A stretch of 64,000 nucleotides of DNA, taken from assembly GCA_035448825.1 (NCBI GenBank), contig DAOTJS010000010.1, positions 1-64,000 on the forward strand. The letters are read 5' to 3'. Positions 17,712 to 25,574 of this stretch are shown in pieces. The notes beneath the pieces are model-generated. The model did no database searches. It was not told the DNA's origin and was given only the letters and a program-made list of their open reading frames with translations. This DNA is from JAGNGI01 sp035448825. Lineage in GTDB: Bacteria; Fidelibacterota; UBA2242. Each line of letters starts with the position of its first letter. Within the stretch, counting starts at the first letter, position 1. Both the position numbers and the translations under genes were made by a program.

Positions 17712-19064
17712 TTAAAATCTGACTTCACCGAATTCGCGCAGTTTATTAAGCACCAAATCACGGATTTCAGTCAAGCGCTCGGCGGTTTTTGCCTCAAAGC
17801 GCGTCACGATCACCGGCTGAGTATTGGAAGCCCGCACCAATCCCCAACCATCGCCAAATTTGATGCGCACGCCATCAACGTCTATACAATCGTAATGAGA
17901 CTTGAAATAGGCGGCCGCCTGCTCAGCAATCTTGAATTTTGTGGGGTCATCCTTACATTCCAGACGAATTTCCGGCGTGCTGAAATAGCGGGGTAAGCGC
18001 GCAACTTTAGCGGAAATTTTCTCATTGCCGCGCGCAATCAAACGGGCGAGTCGCGCCGCCACATAGACCGCATCGTCATAGCCGAAATATTCGTCGCCCA
18101 TAAACAGATGCCCACTCATTTCACCGGCGAAGGGCGCATTTTCATCCTTCATTTTCTGCTTGATAAGAGAATGGCCGGTTTTCCACATAATCGGTTGGGC
18201 GCCGTATGTCGTGATCATTTCTTCCAGTGCCTGTGAACATTTGACATCGAAAATAACCGGTACCCCCGGTCGAGCGACTTCTTCAAGGAACAGAATCATC
18301 AGATAATCAGCCCAGATGATTTGCCCGAGATCGTCAACCACGCCGATACGATCGGCGTCACCGTCGAATGCCACCCCGAAATCGTAACCGCCTTTCTGCA
18401 CCTCAGCGATCAAGTCTTTCAAATTTTTTGGAACGGTAGGATCAGGATGATGATTGGGAAATCTGCCATCAACCTCACAGAAAAGTTCAGTAACCTGACA
18501 CCCGATTTTTTTAAAAATTTCCGGAGCAGTCAAAGAAGCGGCACCGTTACCGCAATCCATAGCAATTTTCAAAGGACGAGCTAATTGGATTTTGGAAATG
18601 ATCATCCGTTTGTATTCTTCCAGTAATAATTTTTCGCTAACTTTTCCGGCGCCACTGGCAAAAGCACCTTTTTCGATAATATTTTTAATATGTTGAATTT
18701 GCTCCCCGAATACAGCCTTTTTATCCAGACTTATCTTAAAGCCATTCATATTGGGTGGATTATGACTGCCGGTTATCTGAATAGCGCCATCCACCGGCAA
18801 GACGTACATACTGTAATAATTGACCGGCGTCGGCACGATACCCAGATCAATAATATTTAGGCCAGTTGAAACTAGCCCTTTGATTAAAATGGATTTTAGG
18901 TGTGGCGTCGAAAGTCGGATATCGCCGCTGAGCGAAATTGTTTCGGCATTTTTTTCACGAAAGTAAGTGCCGATGCCCTTGCCCAACAATTCGACTACTT
19001 CATCAGGAAAATCATCATCTACGACGCCCCGAATGTCATATTCGCGGAAAATATACGGATTCAT
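17712..19064 (-). CDS. Phosphomannomutase/phosphoglucomutase
   Basis: This alpha-D-phosphohexomutase of 450 residues moves phosphate between C6 and C1 of mannose or glucose, feeding nucleotide-sugar synthesis. All four family sites are present: the phosphoserine loop QITGSHNPPNMNGFK, the metal site DGDADRIG, the sugar-specificity loop GEMSGHLFM (the GEMSGH form found in PMM/PGM) and the phosphate-binding RASNTQPVIVTRFE. The N-terminus FREYDIRG is also typical. AGGAGG sits before the ATG. It probably supplies precursors to the polysaccharide locus at 42-62 kb, although it is not adjacent. Confidence 0.93.
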   Translation of the reverse strand: MNPYIFREYDIRGVVDDDFPDEVVELLGKGIGTYFREKNAETISLSGDIRLSTPHLKSILIKGLVSTGLNIIDLGIVPTPVNYYSMYVLPVDGAIQITGSHNPPNMNGFKISLDKKAVFGEQIQHIKNIIEKGAFASGAGKVSEKLLLEEYKRMIISKIQLARPLKIAMDCGNGAASLTAPEIFKKIGCQVTELFCEVDGRFPNHHPDPTVPKNLKDLIAEVQKGGYDFGVAFDGDADRIGVVDDLGQIIWADYLMILFLEEVARPGVPVIFDVKCSQALEEMITTYGAQPIMWKTGHSLIKQKMKDENAPFAGEMSGHLFMGDEYFGYDDAVYVAARLARLIARGNEKISAKVARLPRYFSTPEIRLECKDDPTKFKIAEQAAAYFKSHYDCIDVDGVRIKFGDGWGLVRASNTQPVIVTRFEAKTAERLTEIRDLVLNKLREFGEVRF

Positions 19065-19279
19065 TCAGTCCTCCTAAGATTAATTTTTCCAAAAGTCTCT
19101 GCGGATATTTCAGAGTTTTGACTATCTTTTTTCTGGTAATTCTGGTAATAATCATCTTTTGATATAAGATATATAAAAGAGAGGATTTTTAAAAGAATGA
19201 TTAAAGGACCAATTTTTTAATTCAGATTTCAGGCATTCCTAAGAGACTTTGGGATAATTCTCAAATAACGATTCGATAT

Positions 19280-19894
19280 TTAGCCAAAAACCAGACGGCA
19301 GATTAAAACTGCCATAATCAAGCCCACCGCATCGCCGACCAGTCCCGCCGCAATCGAGTGGCGAACTCGTCGCACTCCGACTGAGCCGAAGTAAACCGCT
19401 ACAACGTAGAAGGTCGTCTCGGTACTGCCCCACATTGTCGAGGCGACGCGTCCGATAAAGGAATCCGGACCGTGCTGTTTCATCAATTCCGTAACTAGAC
19501 CCAGCGCACCGCTTCCGGACAACGGTCGCATCAGAGCCACCGGTAGAGTCTCAGCCGGCATACCAATCAGGTTAGTTATTGGTGAAAACAAAGCAACGAA
19601 TATATCCATTGCGCCCGAAGCCCGAAACATTCCAATTGCTACCAAAATAGCTACTAGATAGGGAATAATTTTTACAGCGACCGAGAAGCCTTCTTTAGCA
19701 CCCTCAATGAAAGCCTCATAAACCTTTACTTTGCTACGCCAAGCAAGTATCAGAATGACAAAGATTAAGACCGGAATCAGCCAGATAGAAAAAATTTGCA
19801 TTATCCTAACAAACAGGCCGGGTGAAACCTCAGAGCTGTTCGGGATAAAGGTGTGAAGTGTATCAACTATGGCGGGCGAGTTTAAATCAGGCAT
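19280..19894 (-). CDS. SpmB-like nucleoside-recognition (Gate) membrane protein
   Basis: This 204-residue integral membrane protein has about five hydrophobic segments and the Gate-domain features of spore maturation protein B: IIPYLVAILVAIGMFRASGAM, LPVALMRPLSGSGALG and ASTMWGSTETTFYVVAVYFG. Its start overlaps the SpmA-like gene by eight bases, the classic spmA-spmB pair. Such pairs also occur in bacteria that do not sporulate, where the substrate is unknown; nothing in this window points to sporulation. Confidence 0.88.
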   Translation of the reverse strand: MPDLNSPAIVDTLHTFIPNSSEVSPGLFVRIMQIFSIWLIPVLIFVILILAWRSKVKVYEAFIEGAKEGFSVAVKIIPYLVAILVAIGMFRASGAMDIFVALFSPITNLIGMPAETLPVALMRPLSGSGALGLVTELMKQHGPDSFIGRVASTMWGSTETTFYVVAVYFGSVGVRRVRHSIAAGLVGDAVGLIMAVLICRLVFG

Positions 19895-20528
19895 GTTTTA
19901 CTCCTTCTCCATCTGAATTAGGTTTTATCAGCCGATTGGGATCGGATTTGCGAATAGACGGCAATCGCTGGAAAAGCTTAACCGCCGTGACGCCGGCAAT
20001 CGTGGCACAAGTTGATGAAATAATTGTGGTGCCGATTATCTCGAACGGATTAGCCGACCCGAGTTGAGCTCTTACCGCAATGACAGTCATTGGAATCAGG
20101 CAGATTGTACTGGTATTCAGCGCCAGGAAGGTTGCCATATCATTTGTAGCAGTGTCTTTGGATTGATTTAGAGACTGCAATTCTTCCATCGCTTTCAAGC
20201 CCAGCGGTGTGGCGGCATTGCCCAATCCCAACCAATTGGCGATCATATTCATTAACATTGAACCAATAGCCGGGTGATCGGAAGGAATAGAGGGAAATAG
20301 TAATTTGGCGATGGGACGAATTGCCCGCGAAAGTATTTTTATTATACCGCCTTTTTCGGCAATTTTCATAATGCCAAGCCAGAGCGCCATTATCCCGATT
20401 AGACCCAGGGCGATTTCAACCGCCGCGGCCGCATTATCGAATGCCGCCTTCATAACTAATTCGATGCGTCCATTTAAGGCGCCGACGATCAGAGCAATCA
20501 ACATCAAACCTAACCAGATAAAATTCAT
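19887..20528 (-). CDS. SpmA-like nucleoside-recognition (Gate) membrane protein
   Basis: The 213-residue membrane protein is the partner of the SpmB-like protein. It shows the family segments ALGLIGIMALWLGIMKIAEKGG, NWLGLGNAATPLGLKAMEEL and LNTSTICLIPMTVIAVRA. Five or so TM helices are predicted. Fused SpmA-SpmB proteins (YjiH/YjiG-like) act as putative transporters, so the pair probably forms one hetero-oligomeric membrane unit. The gene is first in the two-gene unit; its upstream gap to the NUDIX gene is 321 bases. Confidence 0.88.
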   Translation of the reverse strand: MNFIWLGLMLIALIVGALNGRIELVMKAAFDNAAAAVEIALGLIGIMALWLGIMKIAEKGGIIKILSRAIRPIAKLLFPSIPSDHPAIGSMLMNMIANWLGLGNAATPLGLKAMEELQSLNQSKDTATNDMATFLALNTSTICLIPMTVIAVRAQLGSANPFEIIGTTIISSTCATIAGVTAVKLFQRLPSIRKSDPNRLIKPNSDGEGVKHA

Positions 20529-20849
20529 ATTAGCCTCTTCATTTTTCTAATTAAAAATAAAATGACTTTATTGCTATCAAATAGTGGAAATAAACATCAT
20601 CGTTGGTCATAGGAAATATTATGCAAGCCGGATGAACTAAGCCATTCTTGAATTATCCTCAAGGTTTGACCATCTGCTGCAAAACCAATCAAAAAATAAA
20701 TACGTCTCAAGGAAGTCAAAAATAAAGTAGCTGGATTCAGCCTCATTGGAAATTAATTTATAGTCGAAATGGCTGAAAGTCAATGTAGGAAAGAATTACA
20801 GTTTTCCCATAAGTGATTTAGTTCGGGGGAAAATTTAATATTTTACGGT
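20529..20849. other. Intergenic region without a recognisable gene
   Basis: The 321 bases between spmA and the NUDIX gene (both minus strand) show no coding frame. Only a five-base hairpin around CTTGAATTATCCTCAAG (near 20647) was noticed, without a T-tract. The spmA promoter should lie here. Confidence 0.5.
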
Positions 20850-21410
20850 TTAGTCAGAACATAGATTAAGATAGCGGCGATTAATTATATTATCAGCCCA
20901 GAATAAACCGATAATAGTTTTGGCATCGGTAATCTTGCCCTGGTAAAGGAGATTCATAGCCGCATTGATTGACATAGGAATCATTTCAATTAATTCGTCA
21001 TCATCCGGGCGTGTGTCACATTTTTGGAGTTCGTCTGCCCAAAATAAGTGCAGACATTCATTGCTGTAGCCGACGCAGGTATGAATTAGGCCGAGTTTAG
21101 TAAGTTTTTGTGTTGAATATCCGGTTTCTTCGGCTAATTCGCGCCGAATGGTGTCGTCGGGGTTTTCGCCCGCATCAATTTTTCCAGCTGGTAGTTCCAG
21201 CATTATTTGCCTGACGGGATAGCGAAATTGCTTTATCAGAAGAATCTGGCCGTTTCCCAGATAAGGAATGACTACTGCGGCTCCCGGATGCTTGATCCAT
21301 TCGCGGTTGGAAGTTTTACCATTAGGCAGGCGAACTTCATCGCGATAAACCTGTAATAAGCGCCCATTAAAGACACATTTACTATTGATACATTTTTCTT
21401 CGAAATCCAT
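20850..21410 (-). CDS. NUDIX hydrolase, ADP-ribose pyrophosphatase type
   Basis: This 186-residue hydrolase carries a complete Nudix box: G, five residues, E, seven residues, then RELAEETGY, beginning at GKIDAGENPDD. The preceding VIPYLGNGQILLIKQFRYPV and following LGLIHTCVGYSNECLHLFWA resemble ADP-ribose pyrophosphatases. The frame is open a further 51 codons upstream, but that stretch runs through the structured element at 21.5 kb and has no family resemblance. The ATG at 21410, which gives MDFEEKCINSK, is therefore chosen. Its ribosome site is weak. Confidence 0.88.
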   Translation of the reverse strand: MDFEEKCINSKCVFNGRLLQVYRDEVRLPNGKTSNREWIKHPGAAVVIPYLGNGQILLIKQFRYPVRQIMLELPAGKIDAGENPDDTIRRELAEETGYSTQKLTKLGLIHTCVGYSNECLHLFWADELQKCDTRPDDDELIEMIPMSINAAMNLLYQGKITDAKTIIGLFWADNIINRRYLNLCSD

Positions 21411-21461
21411 ATCTTTATACCCAAAAATCCTTTTTATAATTTTACCAAAAAATGACGATTT

Positions 21462-21491
21462 TTGATAAAAATACATCAACCTTTTTAAAAT
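21462..21491 (+). promoter_or_regulatory. Putative sigma-70 promoter upstream of the structured element
   Basis: TTGATA (21462-21467) and TAAAAT (21486-21491) are separated by 18 bases, each one mismatch from consensus. Transcription would start near 21498, just before the stem that opens at 21524-21527. Confidence 0.35.
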
Positions 21492-21523
21492 ATTTCTATG
21501 AAAATTTAGCCGTGAAGATAAAA

Positions 21524-21635
21524 GGAGAGGAGGCGTTCTATTATTAACGGGAGGAGTTCCCAAGGAAGGAGGGAAGTTGGATGAAACTCATCCTGAAATG
21601 GGAGTGATGTCCCACTCAGTGAACGCCTCCTCTTT
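21524..21635 (+). ncRNA. Candidate structured RNA with a four-way junction
   Basis: A perfect 12-bp outer stem (GAGGAGGCGTTC at 21527-21538 with GAACGCCTCCTC at 21621-21632, extendable by A-U and two G-U pairs) closes an 82-base interior. Three separate hairpins lie inside: GGGAG/TTCCC (549-553 with 557-561 of the 21 kb block), GGATGA/TCATCC (579-584 with 588-593) and GGGA/TCCC (600-603 with 610-613). The G-U pairs form only in the plus-strand RNA. A purine-rich linker (562-578) resembles a ribosome-site-like AAGGAAGGAGGG. It could be a free small RNA, a leader element for yceD-rpmF, or a palindromic repeat. No known RNA family was recognised. Confidence 0.45.
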
Positions 21636-21851
21636 AATCCTTTATCAAATATCAATAAACTTCAACAAATGGTTTTAAAATAAGTTCCGGCTAAATTTAT
21701 TTAATCGCTGGAAATAAAGCAAGGATTATCAATTCCAGAAAATTTTATTGAAATACAGGGAAATAATCAAAGCTCAATAAGGGATTTCTCCTCGTAAAGA
21801 GGTTAAAAATCTTGATTATCGCGCTCGTTTCTGATAAATTTGCCAGTTATT

Positions 21852-22364
21852 ATGAAAGTTCGCTTAAATTCGCTTAAATATGGAAAGCAGGTAATTAGCG
21901 CCTCTCTTGGCGAAAATGAGCTGGATATTGCCGATCTCGACCTCAGCACTCCGGTTGCGGTAATGCTTAACATTGACAGGGGCTCCACGGAAATAAAAAT
22001 AGATGGTAAAGTTGAATCCTCTGCCCGATTTGATTGTGATCGTTGTTTAGTAAATTTTTCGATGCAGATCGGTGGAACTTTCGCAATAATCGCTACCTAC
22101 TCCGATTCCGATCTGAAATTAGATGATGAAAATATCATTCAGCTTTCACCAATGGCTAATGAAATTGATTTAACTGCCTATATTCACGATACTCTTTTGT
22201 TGAGTGTTCCAATGAAAATTCTATGCAGGGAGGATTGCCAGGGAATTTGCCCTATATGCGGTGCTAATCATAACAAAACCGAATGTCAATGCACTTTCGC
22301 TGAACCTGACGCCCGCTGGGATTCATTAAAAAAACTAACAATAAACATTACGGAGGACAAATAA
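21852..22364 (+). CDS. yceD: YceD family protein (DUF177)
   Basis: YceD proteins are conserved partners of rpmF and are linked to 23S rRNA maturation or ribosome assembly in bacteria and plastids. The 170-residue product has the typical FDCDRCLVNFSM motif in the middle and a C-terminal cysteine cluster (CREDCQGICPICG... CQC), probably a zinc site. A TTG 12 bases upstream is also in frame; ATG at 21852 is preferred, though neither has a good ribosome site. It is followed after one base by rpmF, the standard arrangement. Confidence 0.88.
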   Translation: MKVRLNSLKYGKQVISASLGENELDIADLDLSTPVAVMLNIDRGSTEIKIDGKVESSARFDCDRCLVNFSMQIGGTFAIIATYSDSDLKLDDENIIQLSPMANEIDLTAYIHDTLLLSVPMKILCREDCQGICPICGANHNKTECQCTFAEPDARWDSLKKLTINITEDK

Positions 22365-22365
22365 A

Positions 22366-22548
22366 TTGCCACAACCGAAACGTAGAACATCAAAATCCAG
22401 AAGAGATAAGCGCCGGACTCATAAAGTCCTGACTGAAACCACTGTCGTTAAATGCCCTCAATGTAAAGAGCCTAAATTACCGCATCGTGCTTGCCCTAAT
22501 TGTGGCTATTACCGTGGGCGACCGGTAATTACAGCTAAAGAAAAATAG
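22366..22548 (+). CDS. rpmF: 50S ribosomal protein L32
   Basis: The 60-residue protein starts PQPKRRTSKSRRDKRRTHK and has the zinc-ribbon CPQCKEPKLPHRACPNCGYY, which classifies it as a zinc-binding L32. The start codon is TTG, preceded by GGAGG at nine bases. It sits between yceD and fabH. In most genomes plsX is found between rpmF and fabH; here the 101-base gap contains no gene. Confidence 0.95.
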   Translation: MPQPKRRTSKSRRDKRRTHKVLTETTVVKCPQCKEPKLPHRACPNCGYYRGRPVITAKEK

Positions 22549-22649
22549 GGCTTTAGCTGGTTGAAATTTTCACAAGCAACCCGACTGTTTGTTGTTACCT
22601 GAGATTTAACTGGATAAGAGACAAAAACAGAGGCTAAGAAGAATTTCTT

Positions 22650-23657
22650 ATGAAAAAACCTAAATCTACTATAACCGCGTTTGGAATGTATGTGCCCGAA
22701 CGGATTTTAACCAACGCCGACCTGGAGAAAATGGTTGACACTTCCGATGAATGGATTCGCACTCGCACTGGGATTCGCGAGCGTCACATTGTTGCCGAGG
22801 GTGAGGCGACTTCGGCGATGGCTATCAAAGCCTTTCAGGATCTTCAGCGGCGCTTTGATGTCGATCCCTTGACGATTGATTTGATTATCGTGGCTACCAT
22901 TACCCCTGATATGTTTTTTCCGTCAACTGCTGCTCTGATTCAGGAGGGCATCGGGGCCAAAAACGCTTATGGGTTTGATCTTTCGGCGGCATGTTCGGGA
23001 TTCGTCTATGCCCTGGCTAATGCCGCTCAGTTCGTTGAAAACGGTACCTGCCGCCGAGTATTGGTGTTTGGTGCTGATACTATGAGTAGCATTACCGATT
23101 ATACCGATCGCGATACCTGTGTGCTTTTTGGGGACGCGGCTAGCGTAGTTTTACTCGAACCAACTCCTCCCGGGGACGACTCGGGTATTATTGATTTTAT
23201 TTTAAAAATGGATGGAACGGGCAAAGATTATTTGTATATGCTGGGTGGTGGTAGTTTACATCCAGCCACAGCCGAAACCGTGGCTAAGAAAATGCACTAT
23301 ATTTACCAGGAAGGCAAAACCGTGTTCAAATTTGCCGTCAAAAGTATGGCTGACATCTCTCTTGAGATACTGGAACGGAATGGTTTGACCGGTAAGGACG
23401 TCAAATTATTCATTCCCCATCAGGCTAATAAACGTATTATAGATGCTTCGGCTGATCGTCTAAAGTTATCAGACGAACAGGTAATGATCAATATTGACCG
23501 CTATGCCAATACAACGGCGGCAACTATCCCGCTGGCGCTTATCGAAGGATTCGATCAGAAACGGATCAATCGAGGAGACTTAGTTTTAATGGCGGCTTTC
23601 GGCGGGGGATTTACCTGGGGTAGTCTTCTCCTGCGCTGGGGTATTCCGAATGAGTAA
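22650..23657 (+). CDS. fabH: Beta-ketoacyl-ACP synthase III
   Basis: FabH starts fatty-acid elongation by condensing an acyl-CoA primer with malonyl-ACP. The 335-residue protein has the catalytic triad: C115 in LSAACSGF, His in FIPHQANKRI (near 254) and Asn in DRYANTTAAT (near 284). The N-terminal DEWIRTRTGIRERH and C-terminal GGGFTWGS are family hallmarks. It overlaps fabD by eight bases and heads the fab operon here. Confidence 0.97.
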   Translation: MKKPKSTITAFGMYVPERILTNADLEKMVDTSDEWIRTRTGIRERHIVAEGEATSAMAIKAFQDLQRRFDVDPLTIDLIIVATITPDMFFPSTAALIQEGIGAKNAYGFDLSAACSGFVYALANAAQFVENGTCRRVLVFGADTMSSITDYTDRDTCVLFGDAASVVLLEPTPPGDDSGIIDFILKMDGTGKDYLYMLGGGSLHPATAETVAKKMHYIYQEGKTVFKFAVKSMADISLEILERNGLTGKDVKLFIPHQANKRIIDASADRLKLSDEQVMINIDRYANTTAATIPLALIEGFDQKRINRGDLVLMAAFGGGFTWGSLLLRWGIPNE

Positions 23658-24576
23658 AGTTGCCTTTATATTCCCTGGTCAGGCTTCGCAGTTTGTAGGG
23701 ATGGGGCGCGATTTTTATGAAAGCAGTGCTCTGGCGCGTCGGTATTATGATCTGGCTGAAGCCCGGCTCGGTTTGCCGTTGAAAAAACTTTCTTTCGAGG
23801 GGCCACTAGCCGAATTGACTAAGACCTGCATTACCCAACCAGCGATTTTCGTACTATCGTGTATCATATTTTTTGAGCTGCAAGCGCGTGGTCACCAGCC
23901 AGATATGGTTGCCGGACATAGTCTCGGTGAGTACTCAGCCCTGGTTGCCAGCGGTGCCCTGACCTTCGAGAATGGTCTCGAACTGGTAAAAATTCGGGCT
24001 GAACAGATGCAGATTGCATCGGAGCAAAATCCCGGAACGATGGCGGCCATCGTCGGATTGGATTATGATCAGATTAAGGAAATAATTAGTGAGTCCAATT
24101 TCCCTGGTGTGTGCCAGATCGCTAATTGTAATTCTCCCACTCAAATAGTAATTAGCGGTGACGTTTACAAAGTACAGGCTTTGATGACCGACTTAAAAAA
24201 AGCCGGTGCTAAAATGGCGGTTGAATTATCAGTCGGCGGAGCCTTTCATTCCGATTTGATGCAACCGGCCAGCGAAGCCCTGAAAGAAGCTCTTTCCCGA
24301 ACGGAATTCAAAGCGCCGGTATGTCCAATTTATTCCAATGTTACCGCTACGGCTACCCGTGATCCACGGGAAATTCGTAACCGACTCTACCAGCAATTGA
24401 CTTCCCCGGTTCTCTGGACCGATACGATCAAGAATATGATTGCTGATGGGGCGGAAATCTTTGTCGAAGTTGGTCCCGGGAAAGTTCTGCAAGGATTAGT
24501 AAAACGAATCTCCAGTGATGTGAAAGTCATGGGAGTTAGTAAATTTAGCGAATTGGAGCAGATCGAATGGAATTGA
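23650..24576 (+). CDS. fabD: Malonyl-CoA:ACP transacylase
   Basis: FabD moves malonyl from CoA to the acyl carrier protein. The 308-residue product has the active-site serine S91 in AGHSLGEYSAL, the N-terminal FIFPGQASQFVGMG, and the histidine of AFHSDLMQPA. Length is standard. Its gene overlaps fabH and fabG at either end, so all three are translationally linked. Confidence 0.97.
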   Translation: MSKVAFIFPGQASQFVGMGRDFYESSALARRYYDLAEARLGLPLKKLSFEGPLAELTKTCITQPAIFVLSCIIFFELQARGHQPDMVAGHSLGEYSALVASGALTFENGLELVKIRAEQMQIASEQNPGTMAAIVGLDYDQIKEIISESNFPGVCQIANCNSPTQIVISGDVYKVQALMTDLKKAGAKMAVELSVGGAFHSDLMQPASEALKEALSRTEFKAPVCPIYSNVTATATRDPREIRNRLYQQLTSPVLWTDTIKNMIADGAEIFVEVGPGKVLQGLVKRISSDVKVMGVSKFSELEQIEWN

Positions 24577-25313
24577 CTTTCCAAGATAAAATTGTGATAG
24601 TCACCGGTTCCGGACGAGGAATCGGTTTGACTATCGCTCAGACTTTTGCCGAAAATGGCGCTACCGTGATTTTAAGCGATTATAACCAGGAATCTTTGTC
24701 TGATGCTGTCGCTCTTTTTAAAGAAAAAGATTTTAAGTTTGACGCTTTCCCCTGTGATGTCACTAACTCTGCTGAAGTACAAAACCTAATTGACAGCATT
24801 ATCCAGAAATACTCCCGAATTGATATTTTAATCAATAATGCCGGTATCACCCGCGACACTATTCTTTTACGGATGAAGGAAGAGCAATGGGACGCAGTGA
24901 TCAATACCAATTTGAAAGGCGTTTTTCTGGTAAGTCGCGCAGCCGCCAAGTATTTTCTGAAACAGCAATCCGGCAAAATCATCAACATTAGCTCGGTAGT
25001 AGGCTTGACCGGCAACATCGGTCAGTCGAATTATGCGGCCAGCAAAGCCGGGGTAATCGGCTTTTCCAAATCGCTGGCTAAAGAAATGGCTTCCCGTCAT
25101 ATAACGGTCAATGTCATCGCACCCGGATTCATTGAAACGGCAATGACAGCCGCTCTGTCAGATGAAGTTCGAGCGCAATTTTTAAGAAATATTCCTTTGA
25201 ATAGAATGGGGACGCCGAAAGAAGTGGCCAATGCGGCGCTATTTTTAGCTTCGTCGCTGGCTGATTATATCACCGGACAGGTGCTTAAAGTTGACGGCGG
25301 CATGGTAATGTAA
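24567..25313 (+). CDS. fabG: 3-oxoacyl-ACP reductase
   Basis: This NADPH-dependent short-chain dehydrogenase reduces beta-ketoacyl-ACP. The 248-residue protein has the TGSGRGIG cofactor loop at 13-20, NNAG near 90-93, and the catalytic S143, Y156 and K160 (YAASK). The C-terminal YITGQVLKVDGGMVM is the usual FabG end. It starts ten bases inside fabD and is followed by acpP after a short gap. Confidence 0.97.
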   Translation: MELTFQDKIVIVTGSGRGIGLTIAQTFAENGATVILSDYNQESLSDAVALFKEKDFKFDAFPCDVTNSAEVQNLIDSIIQKYSRIDILINNAGITRDTILLRMKEEQWDAVINTNLKGVFLVSRAAAKYFLKQQSGKIINISSVVGLTGNIGQSNYAASKAGVIGFSKSLAKEMASRHITVNVIAPGFIETAMTAALSDEVRAQFLRNIPLNRMGTPKEVANAALFLASSLADYITGQVLKVDGGMVM

Positions 25314-25332
25314 ACTAACTTAGGAGGATATG

Positions 25333-25566
25333 ATGAGTAACTTTGAAAAAGTTCAAGAAATCGTGGCCGAAAAATTAGGAATCGAGAAATCCAAAATCAC
25401 GATGGAAGCTTCTTTCATTGACGATCTTGGAGCCGATTCACTGGATACGGTAGAACTGATTATGAAAATGGAAGAGGATTTCGGTATTGAAATTCCTGAC
25501 GAAGATGCCGAGAAACTGAAAACGGTCGGCGATGTCGTCAATTATCTCGATTCCAAATTAGAATAA
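25333..25566 (+). CDS. acpP: Acyl carrier protein
   Basis: The 77-residue acidic protein carries acyl chains on a 4'-phosphopantetheine attached to S36 in GADSLDTVE. Two ATG codons lie in tandem. The second (25333) is chosen because it stands five bases from AGGAGG, whereas the first is only two bases away. The position between fabG and fabF is the classical one. Confidence 0.97.
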   Translation: MSNFEKVQEIVAEKLGIEKSKITMEASFIDDLGADSLDTVELIMKMEEDFGIEIPDEDAEKLKTVGDVVNYLDSKLE

Positions 25567-25574
25567 TCCCGTTT

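Larger units (their letters stand above)
21411..21851. other. Divergent intergenic region containing a structured element
   Basis: This 441-base gap separates the NUDIX gene (minus) from yceD (plus). It contains a putative promoter and a large predicted RNA structure, both listed separately. No protein-coding frame with family resemblance was found, although the NUDIX frame stays open into it as far as 21563. Confidence 0.6.

Noticed and set aside
19131..19148. Nine-base tandem direct repeat TTCTGGTAA in the leader of the phosphomannomutase gene
   Set aside because: Two copies only, with no symmetry or position that suggests an operator; probably a small slippage duplication.
21411..21563. 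51-codon N-terminal extension of the NUDIX protein
   Set aside because: The extension overlaps a strong palindromic structure, has no resemblance to Nudix proteins, and an ATG at the family-typical place exists at 21410.
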